Part shown: positions 24,678 to 33,720 of the stretch, one piece after another | Position numbering within the stretch: position 1 is the stretch's first letter | How the letters are laid out: the number at the start of each line of letters is the position of its first letter | Source of the DNA: an uncultured Lachnospiraceae bacterium | GTDB taxonomy: Bacteria; Bacillota; Clostridia; Lachnospirales; Lachnospiraceae | Assembly: GCA_934364805.1 (NCBI GenBank) | Contig: CAKRMH010000008.1 | Span: 62,001 to 126,000, forward strand | Direction: 5' to 3' | DNA: 64,000 bases | Notes under the pieces: generated by a model | Told to the model about the DNA's origin: nothing | The model's database searches: none | Seen by the model: the letters and a program-made list of their open reading frames with translations, nothing else | Program-made: the position numbers and the translations under genes

Positions 24678-25991
24678 ATGAAACGCAGAATCAATATTCA
24701 GCTGATCGGAATTGCGCTGATCGCAATTATTTCAACCATGGTACTGATGACCAGTATTTTTTATGAAGTATTTCAGAAACAGGTAAGAGAAGACCTTCGC
24801 CTGGAGACCCAGGTATTATGCAGCACAGGGATTTTTAACGAAGACCATGTGGGTGAATTAAATCTTGCCGTATCCGAACTGCGGATTACCTGGATTAGCC
24901 AGGATGGAACGGTATTATATGACAATGATGCAGATATTGGTTCCATGGATAACCATGCGACAAGACCTGAGGTGGAAGAGGCCTTTTCCGGTGGAGAGGG
25001 AGAGACGGTCAGACGTTCCGACACGATGAATGCAAATACGTTTTATTATGCGGTCAGACTGGAAGATGGAAGTGTGCTCAGAGTCGCAAGGGAAGCTGGA
25101 AGCTTCTGGAGCATTTTTGAATCTTCTTTCCCACTGATTGCGGTCATTATCCTGGTCATGACAGTGATCAGCATCATTCTGGCGCATTTTCTTACGAAGA
25201 AGCTGATCGCACCGATCGAGCAGATGGCAGGGAATATGGACGATTTCAGTGGTGCACCGGTTTACAAGGAGCTTGTCCCGTTCCTTACAACGATCCGCAT
25301 GCAGCATGAGAATATCTTAGAGGCTGCAAAGGTAAGACAGGATTTTACGGCCAATGTTTCACATGAATTGAAGACACCGCTTACCGCAATTTCCGGATAC
25401 GCAGAGCTGATCGAAAATAAGATGGTGGAAGGCGAACAGCTCGAACATTTTGCAAAGGAGATCCGTCATAATGCAGAGCGGCTGCTTTCGCTGATCAATG
25501 ACATTATTAATCTGTCGGAGCTGGATCGCACGGAGGATCAGATCCAGTTTGAAAATCTGGATCTTTGTGAAGTCGTGGAAAACTGTTCGGATACACTGCG
25601 GATGAATGCACAGCAGAAAAACCTTAACTTCAGCTTTGAGGGAGAACCTTGTATGATCCGGGCCAACCGGGATCTGATCAATGAGCTGGTAACCAACCTT
25701 GGTGAAAATGCAATCCGCTATAATCGCGAAAACGGTTCTGTGGATATCCGTGTTTTTTCAGAAAATGGAAGACCCGTGCTTCTGGTTTCGGACACTGGAA
25801 TCGGAATTCCGAAGGAACATCAGGACAGAATTTTTGAGCGTTTTTACCGTGTGGATAAAAGCCGTTCGAAACAGACCGGAGGAACCGGACTTGGACTTGC
25901 CATTGTAAAACATATCGTTGCGATCCATGATGCATCCCTGACGCTTGAGAGTGAGGAGGAAAAAGGAACTACAATCCGCGTTGAATTTTAA
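24678..25991 (+). CDS. phoR: PhoR-type sensor histidine kinase
   Basis: A 437-residue membrane kinase. Helices lie at about residues 8-30 and 150-175 with a sensor domain of about 120 residues between them. A HAMP-like segment follows. The phospho-acceptor is His229 in NVSHELKTPLTAI, and the ATPase domain shows NLGENAIRYNR, DTGIGIP and GTGLGLAIVKHI. It starts behind AAGGAG, 60 bases after phoP. The partner is the preceding regulator. The kinase probably reads phosphate status through PhoU and PstB. Confidence 0.88.
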   Translation: MKRRINIQLIGIALIAIISTMVLMTSIFYEVFQKQVREDLRLETQVLCSTGIFNEDHVGELNLAVSELRITWISQDGTVLYDNDADIGSMDNHATRPEVEEAFSGGEGETVRRSDTMNANTFYYAVRLEDGSVLRVAREAGSFWSIFESSFPLIAVIILVMTVISIILAHFLTKKLIAPIEQMAGNMDDFSGAPVYKELVPFLTTIRMQHENILEAAKVRQDFTANVSHELKTPLTAISGYAELIENKMVEGEQLEHFAKEIRHNAERLLSLINDIINLSELDRTEDQIQFENLDLCEVVENCSDTLRMNAQQKNLNFSFEGEPCMIRANRDLINELVTNLGENAIRYNRENGSVDIRVFSENGRPVLLVSDTGIGIPKEHQDRIFERFYRVDKSRSKQTGGTGLGLAIVKHIVAIHDASLTLESEEEKGTTIRVEF

Positions 25992-26012
25992 AAAACCTTA
26001 AGAAATAGGTAC

Positions 26013-26041
26013 TTGTGCATATTGTCCCATTGCTTTAGAAT
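26013..26041 (+). promoter_or_regulatory. Probable promoter of the amidase-deacetylase pair
   Basis: TTGTGC (26013-26018) and TAGAAT (26036-26041) are 17 bp apart, about 44 bases before the amidase ATG. Confidence 0.5.
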
Positions 26042-26084
26042 AAGAAAAGAGCATTTTGAGAATGTTATAAGAGGGAGTGGAAAA

Positions 26085-26882
26085 ATGGCAGCAAGGCGTA
26101 AAAGCGCAAAGGAAAAAGCATTGGATGGCGCGATCCGAATGGCATCGTGCGGGATCATACTTGCATTTGTGCTGATTGGAATACAGATGTTTTCCGGTTT
26201 TGTGGAGACAGAACTTATGGCACAGAATGAAGTAGTGAAGCCGGAAAATACGCCGTTACTGGAAACACCGGTTATTACCGATACAGAGGAAGAACAGACT
26301 GGATTCACCGTCTGCATTGATGCAGGACATGGTGGAAAAGACAATGGGTGTGATTATAAGGAACGTTACGAAAAGGACGATAATCTGACACTCGCACTTG
26401 CTCTTCAGCAGTATTTACAGTCACAGAATGTGAATGTCGTTATGACCAGGGACGATGACAGCTTTTTGAAGCTGTCCGCCAGATGCCGCATATCCAATGA
26501 TGCAAAAGCCGATTATTACATTTCCCTGCATCGCAACAAAGGCGAAGGATATGGAGTTGAAAGCTGGATCTATAGCAATGCCAACGATGAAAGTATTTCC
26601 CTGGCTGAAAATATCATGAAGGGACTTGAGACGGTAGGCATATCGAGAAACCGTGGAGTCTCATACGGAACCTCAGAGGGGAACGGCTCTGATTATTATG
26701 TCAATTCCCATTCCAACGCACCATCGCTGATCCTTGAGATGGGATTTATCAATTCTTCAGAGGATAACAGGCTTTTAGATGATCAGAAGGAAGCGTATGC
26801 AAAGGCGATCGGAGATGCGGTTATTGAGACCTATCAGGCATATCAGCAGGACAAGAAAACAGGAGATTCAAGTGGATTATGA
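26085..26882 (+). CDS. N-acetylmuramoyl-L-alanine amidase (Amidase_3)
   Basis: A 265-residue cell-wall hydrolase, anchored by one helix (about residues 20-40) with the catalytic domain outside. The Amidase_3 zinc ligands are His82 (IDAGHGG), Glu96 and the His of YISLHRN. The catalytic Glu is in LILEMGFINSSEDN. It cleaves the bond between N-acetylmuramic acid and L-alanine in peptidoglycan. The start is the ATG at 26085 behind GAGGGAG; a longer in-frame start at 26013 lies in the promoter region. The stop overlaps the following deacetylase gene by four bases, so the two cell-wall enzymes are translationally coupled. A role in sporulation or daughter-cell separation is possible. Confidence 0.9.
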   Translation: MAARRKSAKEKALDGAIRMASCGIILAFVLIGIQMFSGFVETELMAQNEVVKPENTPLLETPVITDTEEEQTGFTVCIDAGHGGKDNGCDYKERYEKDDNLTLALALQQYLQSQNVNVVMTRDDDSFLKLSARCRISNDAKADYYISLHRNKGEGYGVESWIYSNANDESISLAENIMKGLETVGISRNRGVSYGTSEGNGSDYYVNSHSNAPSLILEMGFINSSEDNRLLDDQKEAYAKAIGDAVIETYQAYQQDKKTGDSSGL

Positions 26883-27850
26883 GAGAAAACAATAACAGAC
26901 CAATGGACCGTGCGATGGCGGCAGTATTCTGTGCAATACTGTTAGTGGCGGTCCTGATCATTTTGCTGGCCGCAGGGCATCTGGTGTCAAAAAATGCAAA
27001 GCATAAAGATTCTGGACAGGCTGCGGAAAATACACAGAGTGAGAAAAGTTCCGAGACGATCGGAATGGAGACGCAGGAGACCGAAGTGACGGAGACACTC
27101 GCACAGGAAGAGACCGAGACGGAAGAACCGTTTACGACGACACCGATTCCGAATGTGGAATCATTAGATACCACAAGTTATGGATGGGGACAGGGCGTCC
27201 AGTTCGATGAGTACAACCGGCCGATCAGCGCTGTGCAATATCAGGAGACTTACGGGAAATACAATGCCAATTTTATTGGGGAGAACAGACCGGTCATCTA
27301 TCTTACATTTGATGAGGGATATGAGTACGGATGTACCGAAAGAATACTGGATACATTAAAAGAAAAGGGCGTACATGCGGTGTTTTTTGTGACACAGCCT
27401 TACGCAGAAGACAATCCACAGCTGGTGCAGCGTATGATCGATGAAGGACATACCGTAGGAAATCACAGTGTGACACATCCGTCCAAGGGACTGCCTTCCC
27501 AGACGATGGAACAGCAACAGCAGGAAGTTATGGGCTGTCATCAGTATGTACTGGATCATTTTGGATATACGATGCATCTGTTCCGTTATCCGACCGGGGC
27601 TTTTTCCGAACAGTCTCTTGCAATCGTCAATAACTGCAATTATAAGAGCGTGTTCTGGAGTTTTGCCTATCTGGACTATGACGTCAACAATCAGCCGGAT
27701 CAGACACAATCTTTGCAGAAGCTTGTAGACCGTATGCATCCGGGAGCAATTTATCTGCTCCATGCAGAATCCGAGACAAATACGGCGATTCTTGGAAGTT
27801 TTATCGATCAGGCAAAAGCAGCAGGCTACAGCCTGGAAGCCTTTGACTGA
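26879..27850 (+). CDS. PdaA-like polysaccharide deacetylase
   Basis: A 323-residue membrane-anchored enzyme. One helix lies at about residues 12-36, then an acidic Thr/Glu-rich linker (about 45-90), then a NodB-type domain. Catalytic residues are Asp145 in TFDEGYE, the metal-binding HSVTHPS, RYPTGAF and YLLHAES. TFDEGYE and the arrangement resemble the delta-lactam-forming PdaA group, which works on the muramic acid residues exposed by an amidase. The overlap with the amidase gene (ATGA) fits this: the two enzymes act one after the other in muramic delta-lactam formation. That assignment is inference from family and context. Confidence 0.87.
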   Translation: MRENNNRPMDRAMAAVFCAILLVAVLIILLAAGHLVSKNAKHKDSGQAAENTQSEKSSETIGMETQETEVTETLAQEETETEEPFTTTPIPNVESLDTTSYGWGQGVQFDEYNRPISAVQYQETYGKYNANFIGENRPVIYLTFDEGYEYGCTERILDTLKEKGVHAVFFVTQPYAEDNPQLVQRMIDEGHTVGNHSVTHPSKGLPSQTMEQQQQEVMGCHQYVLDHFGYTMHLFRYPTGAFSEQSLAIVNNCNYKSVFWSFAYLDYDVNNQPDQTQSLQKLVDRMHPGAIYLLHAESETNTAILGSFIDQAKAAGYSLEAFD

Positions 27851-27865
27851 TCTGGAAACGCATAT

Positions 27866-28573
27866 TTATACGAGCGTTCCGTCCGAGGAGATCGTTACGA
27901 TCTGAAGCGGGATATTTTTTCCGCTGGCAGCAATCGCTTTCTCGACAGCCATGGCAAGTCCGCCACAGCAAGGAACGGTCATTCGTGTCAGAGTGATCGA
28001 GCGGATATTGTTTTCGGAAAAGATCACAGAAAGCTTTTCGCTGTAGTCAATATCGTCTAACTTCGGACAGCCGATCAAAGTAACACGGTCCTTAATAAAA
28101 TCATTATGGAAATTACCATAAGCGTAAGCGGTACAATCGGCTGCGATCAAAAGATCACAATCATGAAAATACGGCGCATTTGGAGCCACAAGCTTGATCT
28201 GGACAGGCCACTGCGATAACTGGCCTGGGACAGCGTCGCAAGAAGCGGACGGAGCAGCCGGTTTCATAGAACGAGCCATAGAGCCTGGACAACCGTGAAA
28301 TACCGGTGTCCGGGCTTCTTTTTGCTTGGCGTTTCTTTTCGCAAGATGCTCTTTTACCGCAGCTTCATCATAGGCAGCAGCTTCCCGTTCGATAAAGGAG
28401 ATCGCATTGACCGGACAGTTTGGAAGGCAGTCGCCAAGTCCGTCACAATAATCGTCACGCATCAGCTTTGCTTTTCCATTGACCAGGGCGATCGCACCTT
28501 CATGGCAGGCTTTGACGCAAAGCCCGCATCCGTTACATTTTTCTTCATTGATCTCAATGACTCTTCTTACCAT
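27866..28573 (-). CDS. 4Fe-4S ferredoxin-type protein
   Basis: A 235-residue cytoplasmic iron-sulfur protein. The N-terminal 60 residues hold two ferredoxin motifs, CNGCGLCVKAC and CDGLGDCLPNC, for two 4Fe-4S clusters. Further conserved cysteines follow (HGCPGS, HDCDLLIAADC, IGCPKLD, VPCCGG) in a region of unknown structure. The start at 28573 has a GGAGG site. It is divergent from a Crp/Fnr regulator, 131 bases apart. In Clostridia such pairs are often part of redox or nitrosative stress responses together with hydroxylamine reductase; no hcp gene is present here, so the role stays open. Confidence 0.85.
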   Translation of the reverse strand: MVRRVIEINEEKCNGCGLCVKACHEGAIALVNGKAKLMRDDYCDGLGDCLPNCPVNAISFIEREAAAYDEAAVKEHLAKRNAKQKEARTPVFHGCPGSMARSMKPAAPSASCDAVPGQLSQWPVQIKLVAPNAPYFHDCDLLIAADCTAYAYGNFHNDFIKDRVTLIGCPKLDDIDYSEKLSVIFSENNIRSITLTRMTVPCCGGLAMAVEKAIAASGKNIPLQIVTISSDGTLV

Positions 28574-28617
28574 TTTTTTAATCCTCCATATATCAATACA
28601 GTTTCTTTCGTTTTTCG

Positions 28618-28646
28618 TTGATAAATATTTTCAATACGAATATAAT
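28618..28646 (+). promoter_or_regulatory. Promoter and possible operator of Crp/Fnr gene
   Basis: TTGATA (28618-28623) and TATAAT (28641-28646) with 17 bp spacing form a near-consensus promoter. The -35 region is part of TTGAT-AAATATT-TTCAA (28618-28634), which resembles an imperfect Crp/Fnr-type inverted repeat, so autoregulation is possible. Confidence 0.72.
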
Positions 28647-28704
28647 ACAGGTATCATGGAAAGTATGTTGTTTTTCCAACAAAAAGGAAAACGGGGGAAG
28701 AAAT

Positions 28705-29376
28705 ATGAAAGTTACAAGTGCAATGCGGGAAGCATCCATTTTTCGGAATCTGAGTGACGAGGAAATCATTGGAATGCTGCCCTGCCTGAATGCAAAAGAA
28801 CAGCATTTTAAGAAAAATGAAGTGATCTACCGGCCGGGAGATCAGGTGAGAAAGATCGGGCTTGTGGTTTCCGGTGCTGTCCGCATCGAAAAGATCGATT
28901 ACTGGGGCAACCGCAAGATCATTTCCGTGATCGAGCCGGGGCAGATATTCGGGGAAGCCTATGCGGGAATGAAAACGATCCCAATGGAGATGGAGGTGCT
29001 TGCGGCAGTGCCTTCTGTCATTCTTTTTATGGAAGTCGGGAAAATCCTTACGACATGTGGAAATTCCTGCGAATTTCATTCCAAAATGATACGGAATATG
29101 GTCTATGTGCTTGCGGAACGCAATTATAAACTGACACAGAAAATGGATCACCTGACGCAGAAAACGACGCGGGAGAAGTTGCTTTCCTATTTTTCCGAGC
29201 AGGCACTGGAATGTGGAAGATCAGATTTTGACATTCCGCTGGACAGACAGCAGCTGGCGGATTATCTGAGTGTTGACCGGAGCGCAATGTCCACTGAGCT
29301 TGGCAGGATGAAAAAGGATGGTCTGATCGAATACCGGAAGAACCATTTTACGCTGAAACAGGGAATGCCTGAGTAG
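28705..29376 (+). CDS. Crp/Fnr family transcriptional regulator
   Basis: A 223-residue regulator. The N-terminal cyclic-nucleotide-binding-like beta-barrel (about 15-120) is followed by the dimer helix and a C-terminal HTH_Crp domain (about 150-218) with RQQLADYLSVDRSAMSTELGRM as recognition region. The barrel lacks the N-terminal cysteine cluster of Fnr and the full cAMP-binding arginine/serine set, so the ligand is unknown. The start is the ATG at 28705 behind GGGGGAAG; a 29-residue upstream extension would overlap the promoter. The neighbour on the other strand is an iron-sulfur protein, its most likely target. Confidence 0.88.
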   Translation: MKVTSAMREASIFRNLSDEEIIGMLPCLNAKEQHFKKNEVIYRPGDQVRKIGLVVSGAVRIEKIDYWGNRKIISVIEPGQIFGEAYAGMKTIPMEMEVLAAVPSVILFMEVGKILTTCGNSCEFHSKMIRNMVYVLAERNYKLTQKMDHLTQKTTREKLLSYFSEQALECGRSDFDIPLDRQQLADYLSVDRSAMSTELGRMKKDGLIEYRKNHFTLKQGMPE

Positions 29377-29382
29377 GCTGCA

Positions 29383-29411
29383 TTTACAAATTGTGGCAGC
29401 TGTGGCATAAT
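29383..29411 (+). promoter_or_regulatory. Probable promoter of DUF815 ATPase gene
   Basis: TTTACA (29383-29388) and CATAAT (29406-29411) with 17 bp spacing, about 50 bases before the ATG at 29464. Confidence 0.5.
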
Positions 29412-29463
29412 GAAGGATAAAGCATTGCAAAAGTAAAGGAAACAATACAGGAGGTATTGGTAT

Positions 29464-30771
29464 ATGTATAAACAGTTATCACAGTTACTTATGTATGGAG
29501 ATCTGGATCAGGATGGAATCCTGTATCAGCTTGGAGAAATTTTTCACCGCTACGACAAGGGTGATTATGATAGAATGGAGCTTGTGCGTGATATTAATAT
29601 ACAGATCAAGCATTTACTGAAGGTGGCAACCGATTATGGATTTGACGATAATCTCTGGCACAATTATCTGACTTTTTTCCTTATGATGAGCGAGAATCCG
29701 TTCAGCATGACCTGTGAAAAAGTCGGCGCCAGCGAAGGAACCGTAAACCTTCTTGTGGAGAACGATTTCCGCATTTTCAAATCCCTGTTTGACTATGATT
29801 TTTCAAAGATTGAGAAGGATCTTGGAATCGACTGCTTCAGCCGTATCTCCAATTATCATGCGATCAGCAAAAAGGATCTGATGTACAACAAAAACGTCAG
29901 CGAGAAGGTGCGTGCACTCAGCAAAAAACTGGAAAACACCACAACAGAACAGGAATTTTTCGATGTTGTAACCGGATTCTATAAGGATTACGGTGTTGGA
30001 ATGTTCGGACTGAACAAGGCATTTCGTATCGAGGAGAACCCGGCTGGCGGCGTAATCTTCCGCCCGATCAACAATATGGATCAGGTAATGCTCGATGATC
30101 TGGTTGGATACGAGATCCAGAAGAAGAAGCTGGTGGATAACACAGAAGCATTTGTGCAGGGCAGAAAAGCCAACAACTGTCTGCTGTTTGGTGACAGTGG
30201 TACTGGAAAATCTACAAGTATTAAGGCAATCGTCAACCAGTATTATGATCAGGGACTGCGTATGATCGAGATCTACAAACATCAGTTTAAAGATCTTTCC
30301 AGAGTCATTGCAGACATCAAAAACCGGAATTACCGGTTCATTATCTATATGGATGATCTTTCTTTTGAAGAATTTGAGATCAAATACAAATTCTTAAAGG
30401 CAGTCATCGAAGGTGGTGTAGAGACGAAACCGGAAAATATTCTGATCTATGCAACCTCAAACCGCCGTCACCTGATCAAGGAATCATGGAATGACAGAAA
30501 TGATATGGAACACGAGAATGACAGACACCATTCCGATACGGTCGAAGAGAAGCTTTCTCTGGTAAACCGTTTTGGTGTTACGATCAATTACTCAAAACCG
30601 ACGCAGAAGGAGTATTTTGACATTGTATTGAATCTTGCAAGAAAACAGGGAATCACAATGTCGGATGATGATCTTCGCACAGAAGCAAATAAATGGGAAC
30701 TCAGCCATGGTGGAATTTCCGGACGTACTGCCCAGCAGTTTGTCAATTATCTGGCGAGCCAGGAAATGTAG
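29464..30771 (+). CDS. DUF815-family AAA-like ATPase
   Basis: A 435-residue cytoplasmic ATPase. The N-terminal half (1-220) is helical and family-specific. The P-loop domain has Walker A LLFGDSGTGKST (near residue 240) and Walker B-like FIIYMDDLSFEEFE. An Asn sensor sits in YATSNRRHL, and ISGRTAQQFVNYL lies at the C-terminus. This matches the DUF815 family, widespread in bacteria and distantly related to DnaA/RuvB-type AAA proteins; its cellular job is unknown. It starts behind CAGGAGG. The ABC-F gene follows after 39 bases. Confidence 0.85.
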   Translation: MYKQLSQLLMYGDLDQDGILYQLGEIFHRYDKGDYDRMELVRDINIQIKHLLKVATDYGFDDNLWHNYLTFFLMMSENPFSMTCEKVGASEGTVNLLVENDFRIFKSLFDYDFSKIEKDLGIDCFSRISNYHAISKKDLMYNKNVSEKVRALSKKLENTTTEQEFFDVVTGFYKDYGVGMFGLNKAFRIEENPAGGVIFRPINNMDQVMLDDLVGYEIQKKKLVDNTEAFVQGRKANNCLLFGDSGTGKSTSIKAIVNQYYDQGLRMIEIYKHQFKDLSRVIADIKNRNYRFIIYMDDLSFEEFEIKYKFLKAVIEGGVETKPENILIYATSNRRHLIKESWNDRNDMEHENDRHHSDTVEEKLSLVNRFGVTINYSKPTQKEYFDIVLNLARKQGITMSDDDLRTEANKWELSHGGISGRTAQQFVNYLASQEM

Positions 30772-30810
30772 GAAGTTTCCCTGCTTTCCCAACGGGATAA
30801 GGATGAAATT

Positions 30811-32793
30811 ATGTTATATCAGATCAGTAATGGCGCAGTCGCATTTGCGGATGATGTCATTTTACATCATATTAATTTTGAAATTCGAAATACAGAAAAG
30901 ATCGCAGTTGTCGGTCGAAACGGATGTGGCAAGACCACACTTCTTAAACTGATCTCCGGAGAAGTGGATCTGGAAAAAAGAGACAGTGATGAGGATGTTT
31001 TTATTGCAAAATCCGGAAATCCACAGATCGGATATCTCAAACAGATCGCGTTTGAAGACACTGGGATCACACTGGAGCAGGAGATCCGCAAGGTTTTTGC
31101 ACCGATGGAACTGCGCAAAAAACAGCTGGAAGCAGCTGCAAAGGAGCTTGAGACCGATCATTCGGAAGAAAAAGTAAAAGCATACACGAATATGGAAGAA
31201 AAATTCCGTGAGGATGGAGGCTATTACTTTGAAAAAGAATATGAGGTCCTGATCCGCAAATTTGGGTTTTCCGAAGAAGAACGAAAGAAACCGCTTCGGG
31301 ATTTCTCCGGAGGACAGCAGACAAAGATCGCATTTATCAAGCTGCTTTTGAGTAAACCGGATATTCTTCTTCTGGACGAGCCGACCAACCATCTGGACAT
31401 CACAACGATCGAATGGCTGGAGGGTTATCTGAAAAACTATCCGAAAGCAGTTGTCGTTGTATCGCATGACCGAATGTTTTTGGATCATGTGGTGGATGTG
31501 GTTTATGAGATCGAATACGGAACTGCCAAACGTTATCCGGGTGATTACACACACTTTGTGGAGCAGAAGAAGTTAGATTATGAGAAGCAGTTAAAGGATT
31601 ACAACGCACAGCAGAAAGAGATCGCACGTCTGCAGCATATGGTAGACCGTTTTAAGAACAAGCCTACGAAAGTTTCGATGGCGAGATCAAAACAGAAGGC
31701 GATTGAGCATATGGATAAGATCGAGGCGCCGGATCGTTTTGATACCAGGACATTTCATGCCAATTTCCAACCTGCAAAAGAGACCGGAAATGATGTGCTT
31801 ATGGTAAATAATCTGGAGATCGGATACGATCATCCGCTTTCTACGGTATCACTGGATCTGAAAAAAGGCGAAAAGCTTGGAATCTTAGGTGGAAACGGAC
31901 TTGGAAAATCCACGTTCCTTAAGACGATCGTTGAGAAAATTCCGCCGCTTTCCGGAGAATTCCGTTATGGAACCAATGTGCAGATCGGTTACTTTGATCA
32001 GCAGATGGCGATGTATCAGAGTGACAAGACGGTTCTGGATGATTTCTGGGATGAATTCCCGAATCTGACAGAGACAGAGGCGAGAAATGCACTTGGCGCT
32101 TTCCTTTTTACCGGTGAGGATGTCTTCAAAAACATCAATATGCTTTCCGGAGGCGAAAAGGTGCGTCTTGCGCTTTGCAAGATCTTAAAGAGAAAGCCGA
32201 ATGTACTGGTACTCGATGAGCCGACCAACCACATGGACATTGTCGGCAAGGAAACGCTTGAGAGCATGCTTTCCGAGTTTGCAGGAACACTGATCTTTGT
32301 ATCGCATGACCGTTATTTTGTGAAAAAGGTTGCAACAAGACTTCTGGTATTTGAAGACGGAACAACCAATCAGTATCAGTTTGGTTATGAAGAATATCAG
32401 GAAAAACTGGACAGAGAAGCGGCGGAAGAAGATTCCTCCTATAAAGGGAATCCGGTGCTTGGTGGTGCGATCAGTGTAAATGGTGGACAGCATGCAGCAC
32501 AGAACACACAGACTGCTTCCACTGGAGGAAAAAAGGCATACTATAATCCAGGCAAGGAACGTTCGAAGATAGAGAAGAAAGTCAAAAAGGCAGAAGAAGA
32601 ACTGGCGGTAAAAGAGGCGAAGCTGGACGAACTGAAAGCGGAGCTTTTAAAACCGGAATATCAGTCCAGCTATTCGAAGCTGACAGAGATCCAGAATGAA
32701 ATTGATGCGATGGAAGAAGCAATCATGGAAGATATGGAAAACTGGGAGCAGTTGTCCTCGCAGCTGGAAGAACTTATGCAGTCGGAAGGATGA
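30811..32793 (+). CDS. ABC-F family ATPase, Uup/YdiF type with C-terminal coiled coil
   Basis: A 660-residue soluble protein with two ABC domains. Walker A: GRNGCGKTT and GGNGLGKST. Signatures: FSGGQQTK and LSGGEKVR. Walker B: DEPTNHLD and DEPTNHMD. Both switch regions read VSHDR. The P-site linker follows the first domain (about 240-315, MVDRFKNKPTKVSMARSK). The last 90 residues (from about 570) are highly charged and predicted to form an antiparallel coiled coil, as in the Uup/YdiF group that binds nucleic acid or ribosome. Both ATP sites look intact, unlike the ABC-F protein encoded at 9475. It starts behind AAGGA. Confidence 0.9.
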   Translation: MLYQISNGAVAFADDVILHHINFEIRNTEKIAVVGRNGCGKTTLLKLISGEVDLEKRDSDEDVFIAKSGNPQIGYLKQIAFEDTGITLEQEIRKVFAPMELRKKQLEAAAKELETDHSEEKVKAYTNMEEKFREDGGYYFEKEYEVLIRKFGFSEEERKKPLRDFSGGQQTKIAFIKLLLSKPDILLLDEPTNHLDITTIEWLEGYLKNYPKAVVVVSHDRMFLDHVVDVVYEIEYGTAKRYPGDYTHFVEQKKLDYEKQLKDYNAQQKEIARLQHMVDRFKNKPTKVSMARSKQKAIEHMDKIEAPDRFDTRTFHANFQPAKETGNDVLMVNNLEIGYDHPLSTVSLDLKKGEKLGILGGNGLGKSTFLKTIVEKIPPLSGEFRYGTNVQIGYFDQQMAMYQSDKTVLDDFWDEFPNLTETEARNALGAFLFTGEDVFKNINMLSGGEKVRLALCKILKRKPNVLVLDEPTNHMDIVGKETLESMLSEFAGTLIFVSHDRYFVKKVATRLLVFEDGTTNQYQFGYEEYQEKLDREAAEEDSSYKGNPVLGGAISVNGGQHAAQNTQTASTGGKKAYYNPGKERSKIEKKVKKAEEELAVKEAKLDELKAELLKPEYQSSYSKLTEIQNEIDAMEEAIMEDMENWEQLSSQLEELMQSEG

Positions 32794-32851
32794 TCTATAT
32801 AGCTATAGACGTTTGACAAACTCTTCCATATAAATAAGAAGAAAAAGAACA

Positions 32852-32883
32852 AAAAGGGAATCCAGCTTCTGGGATTCCCTTTT
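32852..32883 (+). terminator. Terminator after the second ABC-F gene
   Basis: AAAAGGGAATCC (32852-32863) pairs with GGATTCCCTTTT (32872-32883) over an 8-nt loop. Confidence 0.82.
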
Positions 32884-32949
32884 GACGTTGTAAGAAAACC
32901 TGCCATTTTATAAGGACAGGCTATGTTGTTCCTGTTTATATTGTGCCGG

Positions 32950-32985
32950 ACAAACAAAAAACAGGATATCCATCGGATATCCTGT
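32950..32985 (-). terminator. Terminator of tRNA-Glu
   Basis: ACAGGATATCC (32961-32971) and its complement (32975-32985) form an 11-bp stem with a 3-nt loop. On the minus strand it is followed by a run of T (A run at 32955-32960). Confidence 0.88.
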
Positions 32986-32991
32986 CCTTAG

Positions 32992-33063
32992 CAGCTTGTA
33001 GGGGAATCGAACCCCTGATTCCGCCGTGAGAGGGCGGCGTCTTAACCGCTTGACCAACAAGCC
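32992..33063 (-). tRNA. tRNA-Glu (anticodon CTC)
   Basis: A 72-nt cloverleaf on the minus strand without encoded CCA. The acceptor is GGCTTGT/ACAAGCT with a G-T first pair and discriminator G, as usual for Glu. The anticodon stem CCGCC/GGCGG encloses CTCTCAC, giving anticodon CTC for codon GAG. The T-arm contains GGTTCGATT. Confidence 0.95.
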
Positions 33064-33071
33064 ATGAACTT

Positions 33072-33099
33072 ATTATAACAAGCTTTTTCAAAAATGCAA
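33072..33099 (-). promoter_or_regulatory. Promoter of tRNA-Glu
   Basis: On the minus strand TTGCAT (33099-33094) and TATAAT (33077-33072) are 16 bp apart, directly in front of the tRNA. The stretch between this promoter and the plus-strand promoter at 33206 is AT-rich, and I see nothing else in it. Confidence 0.75.
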
Positions 33100-33205
33100 G
33101 CTTTTTTTGAAAAAAATATTTTTTTTATTGAATTCGCAAAATTTGATACAATTAAAAAAATAGAAAGAAAAATTAGAAAAGGTAAAAAAAGGGGACAAAA
33201 CTTTA

Positions 33206-33234
33206 TTGAAAAACAAAAAATATTATACTATAAT
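33206..33234 (+). promoter_or_regulatory. Promoter of the BlaI-like gene
   Basis: TTGAAA (33206-33211) and TATAAT (33229-33234), 17 bp spacing, 50 bases before the start codon. Confidence 0.75.
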
Positions 33235-33283
33235 GCACGTGATGTAAAAATAAGAGTATTTTTCGATATATGAGGTGGTATAA

Positions 33284-33676
33284 ATGAGTAACAATAAGAC
33301 AGCAAAAGAATTGACAAACTGTGAAAAACTGATCATGAAGGTTGTATGGGAAGCAAAAGAGGACATCTCAACACCGGATACGATTGAACAGTTAAAGGTG
33401 CGTTTTGGCAAGGAGTATGCCAGAACAACGGTGGTTACTTTTGTACAGAGACTGGTTGAGAAAGGTTATGTGACAACCTATAGAAGGGGACGGGTTTCTT
33501 ACATCCGGCCGGTACAGAGTGAAGAGGAATACTGTAACCGGATGTTACAGGATACGATGAATTTCTGGTTTGATGGCGATTGTACAAAAATGATCTCTGC
33601 ACTTTGCAGTGACAGTAACCTGAATGCAGAAGAAGCAGAGAAAATCCGTCAGATCATAGATAATACAGACAGATAA
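33284..33676 (+). CDS. BlaI/MecI-type transcriptional repressor (orphan)
   Basis: A 130-residue protein with a winged-helix domain (about 8-80): LTNCEKLIMKVVWEAKEDISTPD, then YARTTVVTFVQRLVEKGYVTTYRRGR. This matches the BlaI/MecI/CopY family. The C-terminal 45 residues are helical and serve for dimerisation. BlaI proteins are normally next to a BlaR1/MecR1 sensor protease, which is absent here. The next gene is hpf with its own promoter. The gene starts behind GAGGTGG. What it represses and how it is inactivated is unknown. Confidence 0.85.
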   Translation: MSNNKTAKELTNCEKLIMKVVWEAKEDISTPDTIEQLKVRFGKEYARTTVVTFVQRLVEKGYVTTYRRGRVSYIRPVQSEEEYCNRMLQDTMNFWFDGDCTKMISALCSDSNLNAEEAEKIRQIIDNTDR

Positions 33677-33720
33677 TTCTTTATAAAATTAAAATTTATA
33701 TAAAAACTGCACAAAAAAGT

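Noticed and set aside
30862..31554. A 230-residue minus-strand frame inside the second ABC-F gene
   Set aside because: Antisense shadow of a gene with all expected motifs.
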